Shown here piece by piece: positions 12,130-18,922 of a stretch of DNA of 18,954 bases. Source of the stretch: an uncultured bacterium (GTDB lineage: Bacteria > Planctomycetota > UBA1135 > GCA-002686595); NCBI GenBank assembly GCA_902826945.1, contig CADEGS010000065.1, forward strand, positions 1-18,954. Reading direction: 5' to 3'. The stretch's first letter is position 1. Each line of letters begins with the position of its first letter. The translations under genes were made by a program, and so were the position numbers. The notes beneath the pieces are model-generated. The model was given only the letters and a program-made list of their open reading frames with translations. It was not told the DNA's origin and searched no databases.

Positions 12130-12150
12130 CCGCGGGCCGCGCGCCCGCGG
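12130..12150 (+). terminator. Hairpin between S5 and moaA, possible terminator
   Basis: A perfect 8-base inverted repeat (CCGCGGGC / GCCCGCGG) with a 5-base loop starts 9 bases after the S5 stop and ends just before the putative moaA -10 element. No T-run follows. Its placement between two units supports termination or insulation, but the sequence is all G+C and chance pairing is possible. Confidence 0.35.
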
Positions 12151-12152
12151 AG

Positions 12153-12158
12153 TAGGAT
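12153..12158 (+). promoter_or_regulatory. Possible -10 element of moaA (TAGGAT)
   Basis: TAGGAT is a TANNNT hexamer 11 bases before the ATG at 12170 and only 2 bases before the alternative GTG at 12161. If it is a real -10 element, the GTG would lie upstream of the transcript, so it favours the ATG. No -35 is evident. Confidence 0.35.
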
Positions 12159-12169
12159 CGGTGGCGTCC

Positions 12170-13219
12170 ATGGCGAACGCGCTCCCCCTTCCCCCGACCG
12201 ACCTCCTCGGCCGGGCGCTCGCGAGCCTGCGGCTGTCGGTCACCGACCGCTGCAACCTGCGCTGCGCCTACTGCATGCCGGAGGAGGAGTACGTCTGGCT
12301 GCCCAAGGCGGACGTGCTCTCCTACGAGGAGCTCGCGCGGCTGGTGGACGCCTTCCTCGCGCTCGGCACCGGCAAGCTGCGGCTGACCGGCGGCGAGCCG
12401 CTCCTGCGCCGCGACCTGCCCGTGCTCGTGCGCGCGCTCGCCGCGAAGCCCGGCCTGCGCGACCTGGCGCTGACGACGAACGCGACGCGGCTGGCGGAGC
12501 TCGCGGGCGAGCTCCTCGCGGGCGGCCTCACGCGCCTGACGATCAGCCTCGACACGCTGCGCCGCGAGCGCTTCCTGGCGCTGACGCGGCGCGACGAGCT
12601 GGCGCCCGCGCTGGCGGGCATCGACGCGGCCGTCGCCGCGGGCTTCGAGGGCACCAAGCTGAACGCCGTCGTGATGCGCGGCGTGAACGACGACGAGGTC
12701 GCGGACCTGCTGGCCTTCGCGCGCGAGCGCGGGATCGAGGCGCGCTTCATCGAGTACATGGACGTCGGCGGCGCGACGCGCTGGCGGCCGGCCGACGTCG
12801 TGCCGCGCGAGGAGATCCTGGCGCGCCTGGCCGCGCGCTTCGGCCCGGTCGCGCCCGAGCCGCGCCCCGCGGGCGAGCGCGCCGCGCCGGCCGAGCGCTT
12901 CCGGCTCTCGGACGGCACGCGCTTCGGCGTGATCGCCTCGACCAGCGCGCCCTTCTGCCGCGCCTGCGACCGCGCGCGGCTGACGGCGGACGGCGTGCTC
13001 TACGCCTGCCTCTACGCGCGCGCCGGGCTCGACCTGCGCACGCCGCTGCGCGCGGGGCGCTCGAGCGCCGAGCTCGCCGCCCTGATCGCCGACGCCTGGC
13101 GCGCGCGCGCCGACCGCGGCGCCGAGGAGCGCCTGGCCGAGGCGCGCCGCACGAGCCTGGCCGGCCCCGAGGAGCTGCGCCGCGACCCGCACCTCGAGAT
13201 GCACACGCGCGGCGGGTGA
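12170..13219 (+). CDS. moaA: GTP 3',8-cyclase MoaA (radical SAM, molybdopterin biosynthesis)
   Basis: 349 residues, close to the usual MoaA length. MoaA converts GTP to 3',8-cyclo-7,8-dihydro-GTP, the first step of molybdenum cofactor synthesis, in the cytoplasm. The radical SAM cluster motif C-x3-C-x2-C is at Cys28, Cys32 and Cys35 (RCNLRCAYC). The SAM-binding GGEP (74-77), TTNATRL and LTISLDTL follow. The second, substrate-binding 4Fe-4S site is C-x2-C-x13-C at Cys263, Cys266 and Cys280. The chain ends in the Gly-Gly tail that MoaA needs for activity. A GTG at 12161 could add three residues (MAS), but a -10-like hexamer lies 2 bases before it. No moaC, moaB or other Mo-cofactor gene is beside it; it sits alone between two sulfatase-like genes. 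It could share a transcript with S6. It should not be taken for an anaerobic sulfatase maturase: that family has extra C-terminal cluster domains that are absent here. Confidence 0.93.
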   Translation: MANALPLPPTDLLGRALASLRLSVTDRCNLRCAYCMPEEEYVWLPKADVLSYEELARLVDAFLALGTGKLRLTGGEPLLRRDLPVLVRALAAKPGLRDLALTTNATRLAELAGELLAGGLTRLTISLDTLRRERFLALTRRDELAPALAGIDAAVAAGFEGTKLNAVVMRGVNDDEVADLLAFARERGIEARFIEYMDVGGATRWRPADVVPREEILARLAARFGPVAPEPRPAGERAAPAERFRLSDGTRFGVIASTSAPFCRACDRARLTADGVLYACLYARAGLDLRTPLRAGRSSAELAALIADAWRARADRGAEERLAEARRTSLAGPEELRRDPHLEMHTRGG

Positions 13220-13332
13220 GGCGAGCTCCGATGCACGCGCGCGACGCCGGTACGGGCCCTGCCGAGGCCGAGGAGCGCGGCGCGCCGCCCCTGCCGGCGG
13301 CGCACGCGCCGCGCCGCGCGCGCGCGGGACGC

Positions 13333-15063
13333 GTGACGCCGCGCGCGCCGCGCGCGCTCGCGCTCCTCGCCTGCGCGTGGGCGGCCGCCTGCGGCGGCGA
13401 GAAGGACGCCTGCCAGAGCGCCGTGCTCGTCACGCTCGACACGACGCGCGCCGACGCGCTCGGCTGCTACGGCGCGCCCGACGACCCGACGCCGGCGCTC
13501 GACGCGCTCGCCCGCCGCGCGCTGCTCCTCGAGCGCGCCAGCACGACCGCGCCGCTGACCCTGCCGTCGCACTGCTCGATGATGACCGGGCTCGTCCCGC
13601 TGCGGCACACCGTGCGCGACAACGCCGACCGGCCGCTGCCGGCGAGCGCCGTCACGCTGGCGGAGCGCGCGCGCGAGGCGGGCTTCAGGACGGCCGCGTT
13701 CCTGGGCGCGGTCGTGCTCGCGCCCGCGTTCGCGCTCGACCAGGGCTTCGACGTCTACGACGCGCCCGAGGCGGGGCCCGACCGCCCGCACGGCGACCGG
13801 CGCGCGGACGAGGTGATCGACCGCGCGCTGGCCTGGCTCGACGCGCGCGACGAGGACGAGCGCTTCCTCCTGTGGGTGCACCTGTTCGACCCGCACACGC
13901 CCTACGAGCCGCCGGCCGCGGCGCGCCGGGACCTCGCGCCCTACGCGGGCGAGGTGTCGTGGATGGACCGCCAGCTCGGACGGCTCCTCGAGCGGCTGGA
14001 GGCCGAGGGGCTCTCCGCGTCCACCGCCGTGCTCGTGCTCGGCGACCACGGCGAGGCCTTCGGCGAGCACGACGAGCTCACGCACGGGCTGTTCTGCTAC
14101 CAGACCACGCTGCACGTGCCGATGCTCCTCGCGCTGCCGCCCGGGGACGCGCGCGCGCGGCCCGGCCAGCGCGACGCGCGCCTGGCGAGCGTGGTGGACG
14201 TGCAGCCGACCCTGCTCGACGCGCTCGGGCTCGAGGTGCCGGAGGGGATCGACGGGCTGAGCCTGCTCGCCGCCGCGCCGCCGGAGCGCGGCGTGTACTT
14301 CGAGTCGTACACGGGCTACCTGTCGCTCGGCTGGAGCCCGCTCGCCGGCTGGCGCGACGCGCGCGGCAAGTACCTGCACAGCTCGCGCCCGCAGCTCTTC
14401 GACGTGGACCGCGATCCGGGCGAGGAGCAGGACCTGCTGCCGGGCGGCGCGGCCGTGCGCCCCTACCAGCTCGCGCTGGCCGACGTCGCGCACGCGCCGC
14501 GGCTCGAGGAGAGCGGCGCGCAGAGCGGCTCCGAGCTCGTGCGCGAGCTGCGCGGGCTGGGCTACACCTCGGTCGGCGGGCGGCGCGCGGCGCTGCCCGA
14601 CCCGCTCGCGCCCTCGGACCGCCCGAGCCCGCCGGACAAGGCGCGCGAGCACCGCGAGACGCTGGCGGCGGTGAAGCGGCTCAACGCGGGCGACGTCGCC
14701 GGCGCGCAGCGCGTGCTGGCGCGCATCGCCGCCGAGAGCCCGCACAACCTGTTCGTGCTCGACACGCTGGCCACGAGCCTGATGCGCCAGGGCCTGTTCG
14801 AGGAGGCGCTGGAGCCGCTGCAGCGGCTGCTCGAGGAGCGGCCGGAGCGCGCCGCCTCGTGGGCCGACCTCGGACGCTCGCTGGCCGAGCTCGAGCGGCC
14901 GGAGGAGGCGGAGCGCGCGCTGCGCCGGTCGCTCGAGCTCGAGCCGGGGCAGGCGACCGCGCTGGACGCGCTCGACCGCCTGCTCGAGGCCCAGGGGCGC
15001 GGCGACGAGGCGGACGCCCTGCGGGCGAAGGCCGCGGCGGGCGGCCGGCCGGCAGGGCGCTGA
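13333..15063 (+). CDS. S6: sulfatase-like lipoprotein with C-terminal TPR repeats
   Basis: 576 residues from the GTG at 13333, which gives a compact signal peptide ending in WAAAC (Cys20) as in the paralogues. The alternative ATG at 13231 has a GAGG 9 bases upstream and lies 11 bases after moaA, but adds 34 Arg/Pro/Ala-rich residues before the signal peptide; I cannot rule it out. Landmarks: Asp36 in VTLDTTRAD, TLPSH (Thr76-His80; the only one with Ser), Asp186 and His188 in FDPHTPY, Asp238-His239 in GDHGE, His251, invariant Cys255 and Lys346. The motif after the nucleophile is TVRDN. Residues 1 to about 265 follow S4, while SYTGYLSLGW (about 325) and the TPR region (437-570) follow S3, suggesting recombination between paralogues. 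Substrate unknown; the Thr argues against a formylglycine sulfatase. Confidence 0.83.
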   Translation: MTPRAPRALALLACAWAAACGGEKDACQSAVLVTLDTTRADALGCYGAPDDPTPALDALARRALLLERASTTAPLTLPSHCSMMTGLVPLRHTVRDNADRPLPASAVTLAERAREAGFRTAAFLGAVVLAPAFALDQGFDVYDAPEAGPDRPHGDRRADEVIDRALAWLDARDEDERFLLWVHLFDPHTPYEPPAAARRDLAPYAGEVSWMDRQLGRLLERLEAEGLSASTAVLVLGDHGEAFGEHDELTHGLFCYQTTLHVPMLLALPPGDARARPGQRDARLASVVDVQPTLLDALGLEVPEGIDGLSLLAAAPPERGVYFESYTGYLSLGWSPLAGWRDARGKYLHSSRPQLFDVDRDPGEEQDLLPGGAAVRPYQLALADVAHAPRLEESGAQSGSELVRELRGLGYTSVGGRRAALPDPLAPSDRPSPPDKAREHRETLAAVKRLNAGDVAGAQRVLARIAAESPHNLFVLDTLATSLMRQGLFEEALEPLQRLLEERPERAASWADLGRSLAELERPEEAERALRRSLELEPGQATALDALDRLLEAQGRGDEADALRAKAAAGGRPAGR

Positions 15064-15155
15064 GCAGGCGGCCTCCGAGGGCCTCGCAGGCTCGGCCGGC
15101 GGCCCCGGGGGCGCTCTCGCGCACCCTTCTCCAGCGGTGGCCGAGGCTTGGGACA

Positions 15156-15175
15156 GACCACAACATTTTGTGGTC
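15156..15175 (+). promoter_or_regulatory. NrdR-box-like operator upstream of nrdA
   Basis: A perfect palindrome with 8-base arms GACCACAA and TTGTGGTC around a 4-base CATT centre. Its core CCACAACATTTTGTGG fits the NrdR box family (CACAACAT..TGTG types), the target of the zinc/ATP-cone repressor NrdR, which controls ribonucleotide reductase operons. It lies 8 bases upstream of a likely -35 element. Its A+T content stands out strongly from the surroundings. NrdR operators usually come as two boxes about three helical turns apart; I see only one here. Confidence 0.75.
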
Positions 15176-15183
15176 GGGTGTCC

Positions 15184-15211
15184 TTGAGCCCCCAGGTATC
15201 CGCGGTAGCTT
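15184..15211 (+). promoter_or_regulatory. Sigma70-like promoter of nrdAB (TTGAGC - 16 bases - TAGCTT)
   Basis: TTGAGC (15184-15189) and TAGCTT (15206-15211) are separated by 16 bases and lie just downstream of the NrdR-like palindrome. A repressor bound there would touch the -35 region. Transcription would start near 15218, giving a leader of about 100 bases to the ATG at 15318. Confidence 0.5.
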
Positions 15212-15317
15212 GTGCCCGGCGCCCATGGGAGCCAAGCGCCGCTCCCTTCCGCGCGGGCCGGGAACGCCCCGGTCGGACCCCTCCCCTGCCACCCGCCTGC
15301 CCAGGAGCCCCACGCGC

Positions 15318-17759
15318 ATGAACCCGGGATCCCAGAGCCCTGCTCCCGTCGTCCTCCAGCCCACCCTGCGGGAGATGGAGGAGGAACACGTGCTCCAGCC
15401 CCAGCCGCCGCGCGCGGCGCCCGAGGCGGGGTCCCCGGCCACCCGGATGCAAGTTCGTAAGCGGAACGGCCAGCTCGAGGCCGTGGACGTGAACAAGATC
15501 GTGCGCGCCGTCGAGCGCTCGTGCAGCGCGCTCGAGCGCGTGGACGCGATGCGCATCGCCACGCGCACGATCAGCGGCCTGTACGACGGCGCGACGACGG
15601 CCGAGCTCGACCAGCTCTCGATCCAGACCGCCGCCTCGCTGATCGCCGAGGAGCCGCAGTACTCGCAGCTCGCCGCGCGCCTCCTGTGCACCTACATCGA
15701 CAAGGAGGTGCAGAACCAGGACATCCACTCCTTCTCGCAGTCGGTGCGCACCGGCTACGAGGCGGGGCTGCTCTCCGAGGAGCTGTGGCGCTTCGTCTCG
15801 GCCAGCAGCCGCAAGCTGAACGACGCGATCGAGGCCGAGCGCGACGAGCGCTTCGAGTACCTCGGCATCCGCACGGTCAAGGACCGCTACCTGCTCGTGC
15901 ACCCCGAGCGGCGCCTGGCGATCGAGACGCCGCAGTACTTCTTCATGCGCGTCGCCTGCGGGCTGTCGGAGACGCCGCAGGAGGCGATCACGTTCTACCG
16001 GCTGATCTCCTCGCTCGAGTACCTGCCGAGCTCGCCGACGCTCTTCAACTCGGGCAGCCAGCGCTCGCAGCTCTCGTCGTGCTACCTGCTCGACTCGCCC
16101 GAGGACGACCTGACGGCGATCTACGACCGCTACTCCGACGTCGCCAAGCTGTCGAAGTTCGCGGGCGGGATCGGGCTCGCCTACCACCGCATCCGCTCGA
16201 AGGGCTCGCTGATCCGCGGCACGAACGGGCACTCGAACGGCATCGTGCCGTGGCTGAAGACGCTCGACTCGTCGGTCGCGGCGGTCAACCAGGGCGGCCG
16301 GCGCAAGGGCGCGTGCTGCGTCTACCTCGAGACCTGGCACGCCGACATCGAGGACTTCCTCGACCTGCGCGACAACACCGGCGACGAGGCGCGCCGCACG
16401 CACAACATCAACCTCGCGAACTGGGTGCCCGACCTCTTCATGCGGCGCGTGAAGGCCGACGAGGTCTGGTCGCTCTTCGACCCGAAGCGGGTCCCGCACC
16501 TGACCGACCTGTACGGCGCCGAGTTCGAGGCCGCCTACGTGGCCGCCGAGCAGGACGGGCAGTTCGAGCGCCAGCTCCCGGCGCGCGAGCTCTACGCGCG
16601 CATGATGCGCACGCTGGCCCAGACCGGGAACGGCTGGATGACGTTCAAGGACGCCTCGAACGAGAAGTGCAACCAGACCGGCGCTCCGGGCAACGTCGTG
16701 CACCTCTCGAACCTGTGCACCGAGATCCTCGAGGTCACCTCGAAGGCCGAGACGGCCGTGTGCAACCTGGGCTCGGTCAACCTGGCGCGCCTGGTGCGGG
16801 ACGGCGCCTTCGACTTCGAGCGCCTGGGCGAGATCGTGCGCGTCGCGGTGACGTTCCTCGACCGCGTGATCGACATCAACTACTACCCCACGGCCGAGGC
16901 GCGCGCCTCGAACCGCGCCTGGCGCCCGGTCGGGCTGGGCGAGATGGGCCTGCAGGACGTCCTGTTCCAGGCCGGGCTGCCCTTCGACGCGCCGGAGGCG
17001 TGCGAGCTGGCGGCGCGCATCCAGGAGGAGATGTACTACCACGCGCTCGCGACCTCCTGCGACCTGGCCGAGAAGCACGGGCCGCACCCGAGCTTCCTGA
17101 TGACGCGCGCCGCGCGCGGCGAGCTGCAGTTCGACCTGTGGGGCGTCACGCCCTCGCAGCCGGAGCGCTGGGAGGCGCTGCGCGAGCGCATCCGCGCGCA
17201 CGGGCTGCGCAACTCGCTGCTGATCGCCGTGGCGCCGACGGCGACGATCTCGTCGATCGCCGGCTGCTACGAGTGCATCGAGCCGCAGGTCTCGAACCTG
17301 TTCAAGCGCGAGACGCTCTCGGGCGACTTCCTGATGATCAACCGCTACCTGGTCGAGGCGCTGCAGGCGCGCGGCCTGTGGACGGAGAAGATCCGCAACG
17401 AGATCAAGCGCTGCGAGGGCTCGATCCAGGACATCGACGCGATCCCCTCCGACCTGCGCGCGCTCTACCGCACCGCCTGGGAGCTGCCGATGCGCGCCGT
17501 GATCGACATGGCCGTCGCGCGCGGGCCGTACATCGACCAGAGCCAGTCGCTGAACCTGTTCATCGAAACGCCGACGATCGGAAAGCTCTCGTCGATGTAT
17601 CTCTACGCCTGGGAGCGCGGGCTGAAGACGACCTACTACCTGCGCTCGCGCCCGGCGACGCGCATCCGCCAGGCCACCGTGGCCGAGCCCGCCGTCAGCG
17701 ACGAGGCCGCCGTGGCCTGCTCGCTCGAGAGCCCCGAGAGCTGCGAGGCCTGCCAGTAG
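15318..17759 (+). CDS. nrdA: Class I ribonucleoside-diphosphate reductase, large (catalytic) subunit
   Basis: 813 residues. NrdA reduces ribonucleoside diphosphates to deoxyribonucleotides using a radical supplied by NrdB. One N-terminal ATP-cone (about 44-130, from VRKRNG) gives dATP/ATP activity control. Active-site residues are intact: Cys255 and Cys482 (CNLGSVNL) as the redox pair, NLCTEI with Asn465, Cys467 (thiyl radical) and Glu469, the radical-transfer Tyr773-Tyr774, and C-terminal Cys809-x2-Cys812 (SCEACQ) for re-reduction. The start is uncertain. ATG 15318 has AGGAG 10 bases upstream. GTG 15390 has a stronger AGGAGG 5 bases upstream. ATG 15447 lies at the edge of the ATP-cone, and ATG 15225 would add a stretch with codons rare in this window (GGA, CTT, CCT, AGG). 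It is followed 35 bases later by nrdB. Regulation is probably by NrdR through the palindrome at 15156. Confidence 0.95.
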   Translation: MNPGSQSPAPVVLQPTLREMEEEHVLQPQPPRAAPEAGSPATRMQVRKRNGQLEAVDVNKIVRAVERSCSALERVDAMRIATRTISGLYDGATTAELDQLSIQTAASLIAEEPQYSQLAARLLCTYIDKEVQNQDIHSFSQSVRTGYEAGLLSEELWRFVSASSRKLNDAIEAERDERFEYLGIRTVKDRYLLVHPERRLAIETPQYFFMRVACGLSETPQEAITFYRLISSLEYLPSSPTLFNSGSQRSQLSSCYLLDSPEDDLTAIYDRYSDVAKLSKFAGGIGLAYHRIRSKGSLIRGTNGHSNGIVPWLKTLDSSVAAVNQGGRRKGACCVYLETWHADIEDFLDLRDNTGDEARRTHNINLANWVPDLFMRRVKADEVWSLFDPKRVPHLTDLYGAEFEAAYVAAEQDGQFERQLPARELYARMMRTLAQTGNGWMTFKDASNEKCNQTGAPGNVVHLSNLCTEILEVTSKAETAVCNLGSVNLARLVRDGAFDFERLGEIVRVAVTFLDRVIDINYYPTAEARASNRAWRPVGLGEMGLQDVLFQAGLPFDAPEACELAARIQEEMYYHALATSCDLAEKHGPHPSFLMTRAARGELQFDLWGVTPSQPERWEALRERIRAHGLRNSLLIAVAPTATISSIAGCYECIEPQVSNLFKRETLSGDFLMINRYLVEALQARGLWTEKIRNEIKRCEGSIQDIDAIPSDLRALYRTAWELPMRAVIDMAVARGPYIDQSQSLNLFIETPTIGKLSSMYLYAWERGLKTTYYLRSRPATRIRQATVAEPAVSDEAAVACSLESPESCEACQ

Positions 17760-17794
17760 GCCCGTCCGCCGCCACGTCTCGCCCCTCCGTCGCC

Positions 17795-18850
17795 ATGAAC
17801 GAAGCCGTCCTCACGCCCCAGCCGCGCCTGCACCACGCGCCGCGTCCCGCGCACATCCTCGACGCGGGGATGGACCTGACGCTGCGCCCGATGCGCTACC
17901 CGGCGTTCTACGAGATGTACAAGAACGCCATCAAGAACACCTGGACGGTCGAGGAGGTGGACTTCTCGACCGACCTGGTGGACCTGCGCAGCCGGCTCCT
18001 GCCCGCCGAGCGCCACCTGATCCACCGCCTGGTGGCCTTCTTCGCCACGGGCGACTCGATCGTGGCGAACAACCTCGTGCTGAACCTCTACAAGCACGTG
18101 AACGCGCCCGAGGCGCGCATGTACCTCTCGCGGCAGCTCTACGAGGAGGCGCTGCACGTCCAGTTCTACCTGACGCTGCTCGACACCTACATCCCGGACC
18201 TGAAGGAGCGCGAGCGCGCCTTCGCCGCGATCCACAACATCCCCTCGATCAAGGCCAAGGCGGACTTCTGCTTCCGCTGGATCGACTCGCTGCAGACGCT
18301 CGACCGCCTGGCGACGCGCGCCGACCGGCGCGCGTTCCTGCTCAACCTGATCTGCTTCGCCTGCTGCATCGAGGGCCTGTTCTTCTTCGCCGCCTTCGCC
18401 TACGTCTACTTCATGCGCTCGAAGGGGCTCCTGAACGGCCTGGCCTCGGGCACGAACTGGGTCTTCCGCGACGAGAGCATGCACATGCAGTTCGCGCTCG
18501 AGGTCGTCGCCACCGTGCGCCGCGAGGACCCGACGCTCTTCGACGACGCCATGCGCCGCGACATCCACGAGATGCTCGAGGACGCCGTGCGCTGCGAGAT
18601 GCACTTCGCCGAGGACCTGCTCGGCCAGGGCGTCCCGGGCATGTCCACCGCCGACATGCGCACCTACCTCGAGTTCATCGCCGACCAGCGCCTGGCGAAC
18701 CTCGGCCTCGAGAAGCGCTACGGCTCGAGGAACCCCTTCGGCTTCATGGACCTCCAGGACGTCCAGGAGCTCTCCAACTTCTTCGAGCGCCGCGTCAGCG
18801 CCTACCAGGTCGGCGTGACCGGCGCGGTGGCGTTCGACGAGGCGTTCTAG
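17795..18850 (+). CDS. nrdB: Class I ribonucleotide reductase, small (radical-generating) subunit
   Basis: 351 residues. NrdB holds the dimetal site and tyrosyl radical that activate NrdA. All expected residues are seen with E. coli-like spacing: metal ligands Asp87, Glu118, His121 (EALH), Glu193, Glu227 and His230 (RDESMH), plus radical Tyr125 four residues after His121. The Tyr places it with Tyr-radical enzymes (Ia-like) rather than the Phe-substituted class Ic. The C-terminus ends in FDEAF, an acidic/aromatic tail of the kind that docks into NrdA. The ATG is 35 bases after nrdA with no recognisable Shine-Dalgarno. It is co-transcribed with nrdA under the same operator, and a large hairpin begins at its stop codon. 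Confidence 0.94.
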   Translation: MNEAVLTPQPRLHHAPRPAHILDAGMDLTLRPMRYPAFYEMYKNAIKNTWTVEEVDFSTDLVDLRSRLLPAERHLIHRLVAFFATGDSIVANNLVLNLYKHVNAPEARMYLSRQLYEEALHVQFYLTLLDTYIPDLKERERAFAAIHNIPSIKAKADFCFRWIDSLQTLDRLATRADRRAFLLNLICFACCIEGLFFFAAFAYVYFMRSKGLLNGLASGTNWVFRDESMHMQFALEVVATVRREDPTLFDDAMRRDIHEMLEDAVRCEMHFAEDLLGQGVPGMSTADMRTYLEFIADQRLANLGLEKRYGSRNPFGFMDLQDVQELSNFFERRVSAYQVGVTGAVAFDEAF

Positions 18851-18902
18851 CCACGCTCCGGCCGGCTCCTCGCGCTTCGCGAGGAGCCAGCCGGAGCGTG
18901 GC
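18850..18902 (+). terminator. Long 25-base-pair hairpin at the end of nrdB
   Basis: The inverted repeat has 25-base arms with a single C/A mismatch around a CTT loop. It begins at the last base of the nrdB TAG stop codon (left arm 18850-18874, right arm 18878-18902). It would form a very stable RNA hairpin that could end transcription or protect the nrdAB message from 3' decay. No T-run follows, so it may instead be a dispersed extragenic palindrome of this genome. Confidence 0.5.
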
Positions 18903-18922
18903 CCGCGGCCGCATGGCCGCGG
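18903..18922 (+). repeat. Second short inverted repeat downstream of nrdB
   Basis: CCGCGGCC and GGCCGCGG flank a GCAT loop immediately after the long hairpin. A weaker one (GGCGC / GCGCC around GAGA) is at 18925-18938. They may form a cluster of palindromes, but each alone is unremarkable in such G+C-rich DNA. I see no gene in the remaining bases to the window end. Confidence 0.35.

Noticed and set aside
12170..13219. moaA as an anaerobic sulfatase-maturing enzyme for the neighbouring sulfatase-like proteins
   Set aside because: The C-x2-C-x13-C second cluster and Gly-Gly tail are specific to MoaA, and the neighbours have no Cys or Ser to be matured.
13231..13332. ATG at 13231 as the S6 start, or a separate small gene between moaA and S6
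   Set aside because: It gives an Arg/Pro/Ala-rich extension before the signal peptide, unlike all paralogues. I left it as a stated alternative because a GAGG precedes it.
15177..15201. Direct repeat GGTGTCC / GGTATCC flanking the nrdA -35 region
   Set aside because: Only 7 bases with one mismatch, and it does not resemble an NrdR half-site; likely chance.
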